The translations under genes were made by a program, and so were the position numbers. A stretch of 7,999 bases of DNA from JBOHER01 sp050701115 (GTDB lineage: Bacteria; Actinomycetota; Actinomycetes; Mycobacteriales; Pseudonocardiaceae), in the NCBI GenBank assembly GCA_050701115.1, contig JBOHER010000442.1, positions 1 to 7,999 on the forward strand, written 5' to 3'. This document shows, piece by piece, positions 6,620 to 7,999 of the stretch. Each line of letters starts with the position of its first letter. The first letter of the stretch is position 1. A model generated the notes under the pieces. It had not been told where the DNA came from and did not search any database. It saw only the letters and a program-made list of their open reading frames with translations.

Positions 6620-7024
6620 TCAATCTTTCAGGACGCGGGCTTGCACAAGTGGCAACGTGTCGAACTCTGCCCTGGCGTCCGTGGTGACCAGGATGCGCTT
6701 GGTTGCCCGCGCCGTTGCGGCGATGATCAGATCATGCGGGCCACCTTTGCGGCCGGTCCGTCGCGCGTGCGCTAAAAGGTCCGCATGATGGTCTGCGACA
6801 TCGGCCGTGTAATCCTCAATGGGAACAACCGAGAGAACTGCGTTGAGGAAGTCCTCCTTGCCGGCCGCCCGAGCGGGGTTGTCGTCGAGTCTTGCGCCGA
6901 CAAGAAATTCTGCGACGACGATGGCGGGTACCGCCGGGTCACTTTCGTCGGTGATGGCGCTGAGATCAAGTTGGCCGCGGGCTGCGCTGATCAGGACACC
7001 GGTGTCGAGGATCAATCGGTCCAA
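6620..7024 (-). CDS. vapC: PIN-domain toxin, VapC family ribonuclease
   Basis: 134 residues with all four acidic PIN-domain positions: D7 (LILDTGVLI), E39 (VVAEFLVGA), D98 (GPHDLIIAATA) and D116 (VTTDARAEFD). Length and layout match VapC toxins, Mg-dependent endoribonucleases that usually cleave tRNA or rRNA sites and are silenced by their antitoxin. ATG 7024 lies inside the end of the antitoxin gene, overlapping it by 13 bases, so translation is coupled and both come from one mRNA. The frame is undamaged. The target RNA cannot be deduced. It lies on the minus strand, head-to-tail with the remnants at 4978-6594. Confidence 0.92.
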   Translation of the reverse strand: MDRLILDTGVLISAARGQLDLSAITDESDPAVPAIVVAEFLVGARLDDNPARAAGKEDFLNAVLSVVPIEDYTADVADHHADLLAHARRTGRKGGPHDLIIAATARATKRILVTTDARAEFDTLPLVQARVLKD

Positions 7025-7278
7025 GGGTCGTTGTCCTCGTCGATGTCCAGAGTTGCGAGAGCGCGCTCGACACGGTCGGTGAAAGCGTCATCGACTATGG
7101 GAGAGTTGTGGTAGGTCTCGAAGACTTCACGGAGCGCTTGTCCACTGGCCCTGGGCGCAGGCGTGATGTGCGCGACTCGACGTCCGCTTCGGGTGACCGC
7201 GATGGTCTCGCCCCGCTCGGTAGCACTCAGTACAGCCGAGAAGTTTCGGGAGGCCTCGGAGGCAGTCATCTCGCGCAC
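7012..7278 (-). CDS. Phd/YefM-family antitoxin of the PIN toxin
   Basis: 88 residues. The N-terminal half is a standard Phd/YefM DNA-binding fold: MTASEASRNFSAVLSATERG followed by ETIAVTRSGRRVAHITP. The C-terminal half (LREVFETYHNSPIVDDAFTD, then acidic DIDEDNDPWTD) is the toxin-neutralising tail, which in this family wraps the toxin. Two starts are possible: GTG 7278, placed six bases after a TANNNT -10 and so suited to a leaderless mRNA, or ATG 7269 three codons on, which matches the usual start of homologs. No Shine-Dalgarno precedes either. The gene precedes and overlaps the toxin, the standard order. The complex probably represses its own promoter through the dyads at 7283-7313. Confidence 0.9.
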   Translation of the reverse strand: MREMTASEASRNFSAVLSATERGETIAVTRSGRRVAHITPAPRASGQALREVFETYHNSPIVDDAFTDRVERALATLDIDEDNDPWTD

Positions 7279-7314
7279 TTGTTCAGATTATCTGATTCAG
7301 AGCTTCTGATTCAA
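7279..7314 (-). promoter_or_regulatory. Promoter with tandem dyad operators for the antitoxin/VapC operon
   Basis: A perfect palindrome TCAGAT-T-ATCTGA spans 7283-7295 and a second dyad TCAGA-GCT-TCTGA spans 7297-7309, extendable to TGATTCAGA/TCTGATTCA with one mismatch. Their centres are 14 bases apart. The 9-mer TCTGATTCA occurs directly repeated at 7291-7299 and 7305-7313. On the minus strand a TAATCT -10 (7290-7285) lies within the first palindrome and ends six bases before GTG 7278, consistent with leaderless transcription. Binding of the antitoxin complex to both dyads would occlude the -10 and the region just upstream. Confidence 0.65.
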
Positions 7315-7542
7315 GGGGTCACAGCTCCGGCCGCCCGAGTTTGCTCATCGCCCCGGCCAGGTCAGGCCGTCCTCATCGGCACCGCCGCCGAGGACCACCC
7401 GGTCGGTACGGTCCAAGGCCTCCTGCCGCCTGCTGGGTGAGGTCATGGCTTCTCCAAACTCGTTCGGCCCGGGAGTGGATCTCCCAGCCACATCAGCTGG
7501 GTTACGCGGGTCTACCGATATGACGCCCCGCGAGGAAGGAAT
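7315..7542. other. Intergenic stretch between the VapC operon and the sigma-factor remnant; only tiny ORFs and hairpins
   Basis: No clear gene is present. On the minus strand a 33-codon frame (ATG 7446, GGAG ahead, stop 7345) reads MTSPSRRQEALDRTDRVVLG and then a glycine/acid-rich tail. On the plus strand another 33-codon frame starts at ATG 7445 and ends at TGA 7544-7546, overlapping the GTG of the sigma factor by four-base GTGA; it could be a leader peptide or chance. Two mutually exclusive stem-loops occur: GGGAG/CTCCC (7471-7475 with 7481-7485) and CCCAGC/GCTGGG (7483-7488 with 7496-7501). Nothing else is recognised. Confidence 0.4.
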
Positions 7543-7999
7543 GTGACTGGAGTGGATGAGCGCGCATGGCTGACGGAGCGTTTCGAGGAACATCGGACTC
7601 GTCTGCGGGCGGCGGCCTACCGGATGCTCGGCTCGGTGAGTGAGGCCGATGACGCCGTTCAGGACGCGCGGGGCCGACCCCGAGCACGAAGTGCTGCTGG
7701 CCGACTCGGTCGGCTGGCGCTCCTGGTGGTCCCCGGCTGCGGCGCGGCGACCCGTCAGCCGCGCACGCCGCCGAGTGCAGGGCCAGGCCCCTGCTCCCGA
7801 CTCAGATCTCACCCGCCAACGTGAAGTCGTCAACGCGTTTTTCGCCGCCGCTCGCAACGGCGACCTCGACGCGCTCGTCGCCGTGCTCGACCCCGACGCC
7901 GCGAGCGGCGGGCCGACGGCGGCGTCGCGCATGCACGCCACACGGTCGCGATCCGCGGCGCACGGCCGGTGGCCGAGCAAGCGCTGACCTTCGGACGGC
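7543..7999 (+). pseudogene. SigJ-type ECF sigma factor gene broken by deletions and frameshifts; runs off the window
   Basis: GTG 7543 follows a GAGGAAGG (7532-7539) and begins VTGVDERAWLTERFEEHRTR with the region-2 motif RMLGSVSEADDAVQDA, diagnostic of SigJ-like ECF sigma factors. At about 7668 the rest of region 2, including the -10 recognition part, is missing and sequence resumes in another frame (RGADPEHEVLLADSVG). A one-base loss at about 7710 shifts it (LALLVV); after that most of region 4, which binds -35 DNA, is absent and the original shifted frame resumes at about 7727 (SPAAARRPVSRARRRVQG). The C-terminal SnoaL-like domain follows (LTRQREVVNAFFAAARNGDL, DALVAVLDPDA), interrupted again near 7900 and 7935 before ARHTVAIRGARPVAEQALTF in a third frame. 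Intact members have about 290-300 residues. Sigma activity is impossible. The 3' end lies beyond the window. Confidence 0.82.

Noticed and set aside
1..7999. CRISPR arrays, rRNA genes or a replication origin
   Set aside because: No regularly spaced repeats, rRNA sequence or iteron clusters were seen; the only repeats are the short operator dyads.

Overview
This window is high-GC DNA whose gene families are typical of actinomycetes: a long-variable-arm tRNA-Leu with encoded CCA, a DUF6571-like protein, an ATP-grasp/methyltransferase RiPP pair, a SigJ-type ECF sigma factor, GTG starts and TANNNT promoters placed right before start codons. A Pseudonocardiales-like host is my guess; no single marker proves it. 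The overall look is of a decayed accessory region next to a tRNA gene.

Layout. 2-87 is tRNA-Leu(CAG). 88-333 has no convincing gene. 334 to about 1425 (minus) is a wrecked transposase: no N-terminus, one internal deletion that removes the expected second catalytic Asp, and two frameshifts. It abuts the 5'-truncated, once-frameshifted DUF6571-like gene (about 1426-2921, plus), which is followed by a small intact membrane protein (2927-3406). Next comes an intact two-gene operon (3433-4748): an AbiEii-like nucleotidyltransferase toxin and an XRE helix-turn-helix partner, with a dyad over the promoter. A 37-aa broken helix-turn-helix fragment sits at 4803-4916. 4978-6407 (minus) is the ruin of a graspetide/imiditide-type RiPP locus: the C-terminal part of an ATP-grasp maturase followed by its PIMT-like methyltransferase, which has three frameshifts; no precursor gene is visible. 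6380-6594 is an unrecognised frameshifted remnant. 6620-7278 (minus) is an intact Phd/VapC toxin-antitoxin operon with two tandem dyads over its promoter. 7543 to the end is a SigJ-type sigma factor gene shattered by deletions and frameshifts.

How it fits together. Apart from the tRNA and one small membrane protein, the only genes that read through cleanly are the two toxin-antitoxin pairs. Both carry a probable leaderless promoter whose -10 lies inside an inverted repeat, suggesting autorepression. Most of the disrupted genes have lost single bases in short G or C runs, which could be genuine slippage decay or systematic base-calling error, so read-level checking matters. The large deletions in the transposase, the ATP-grasp gene and the sigma factor cannot be explained by miscalled single bases, so at least part of the decay is real unless the assembly is wrong.
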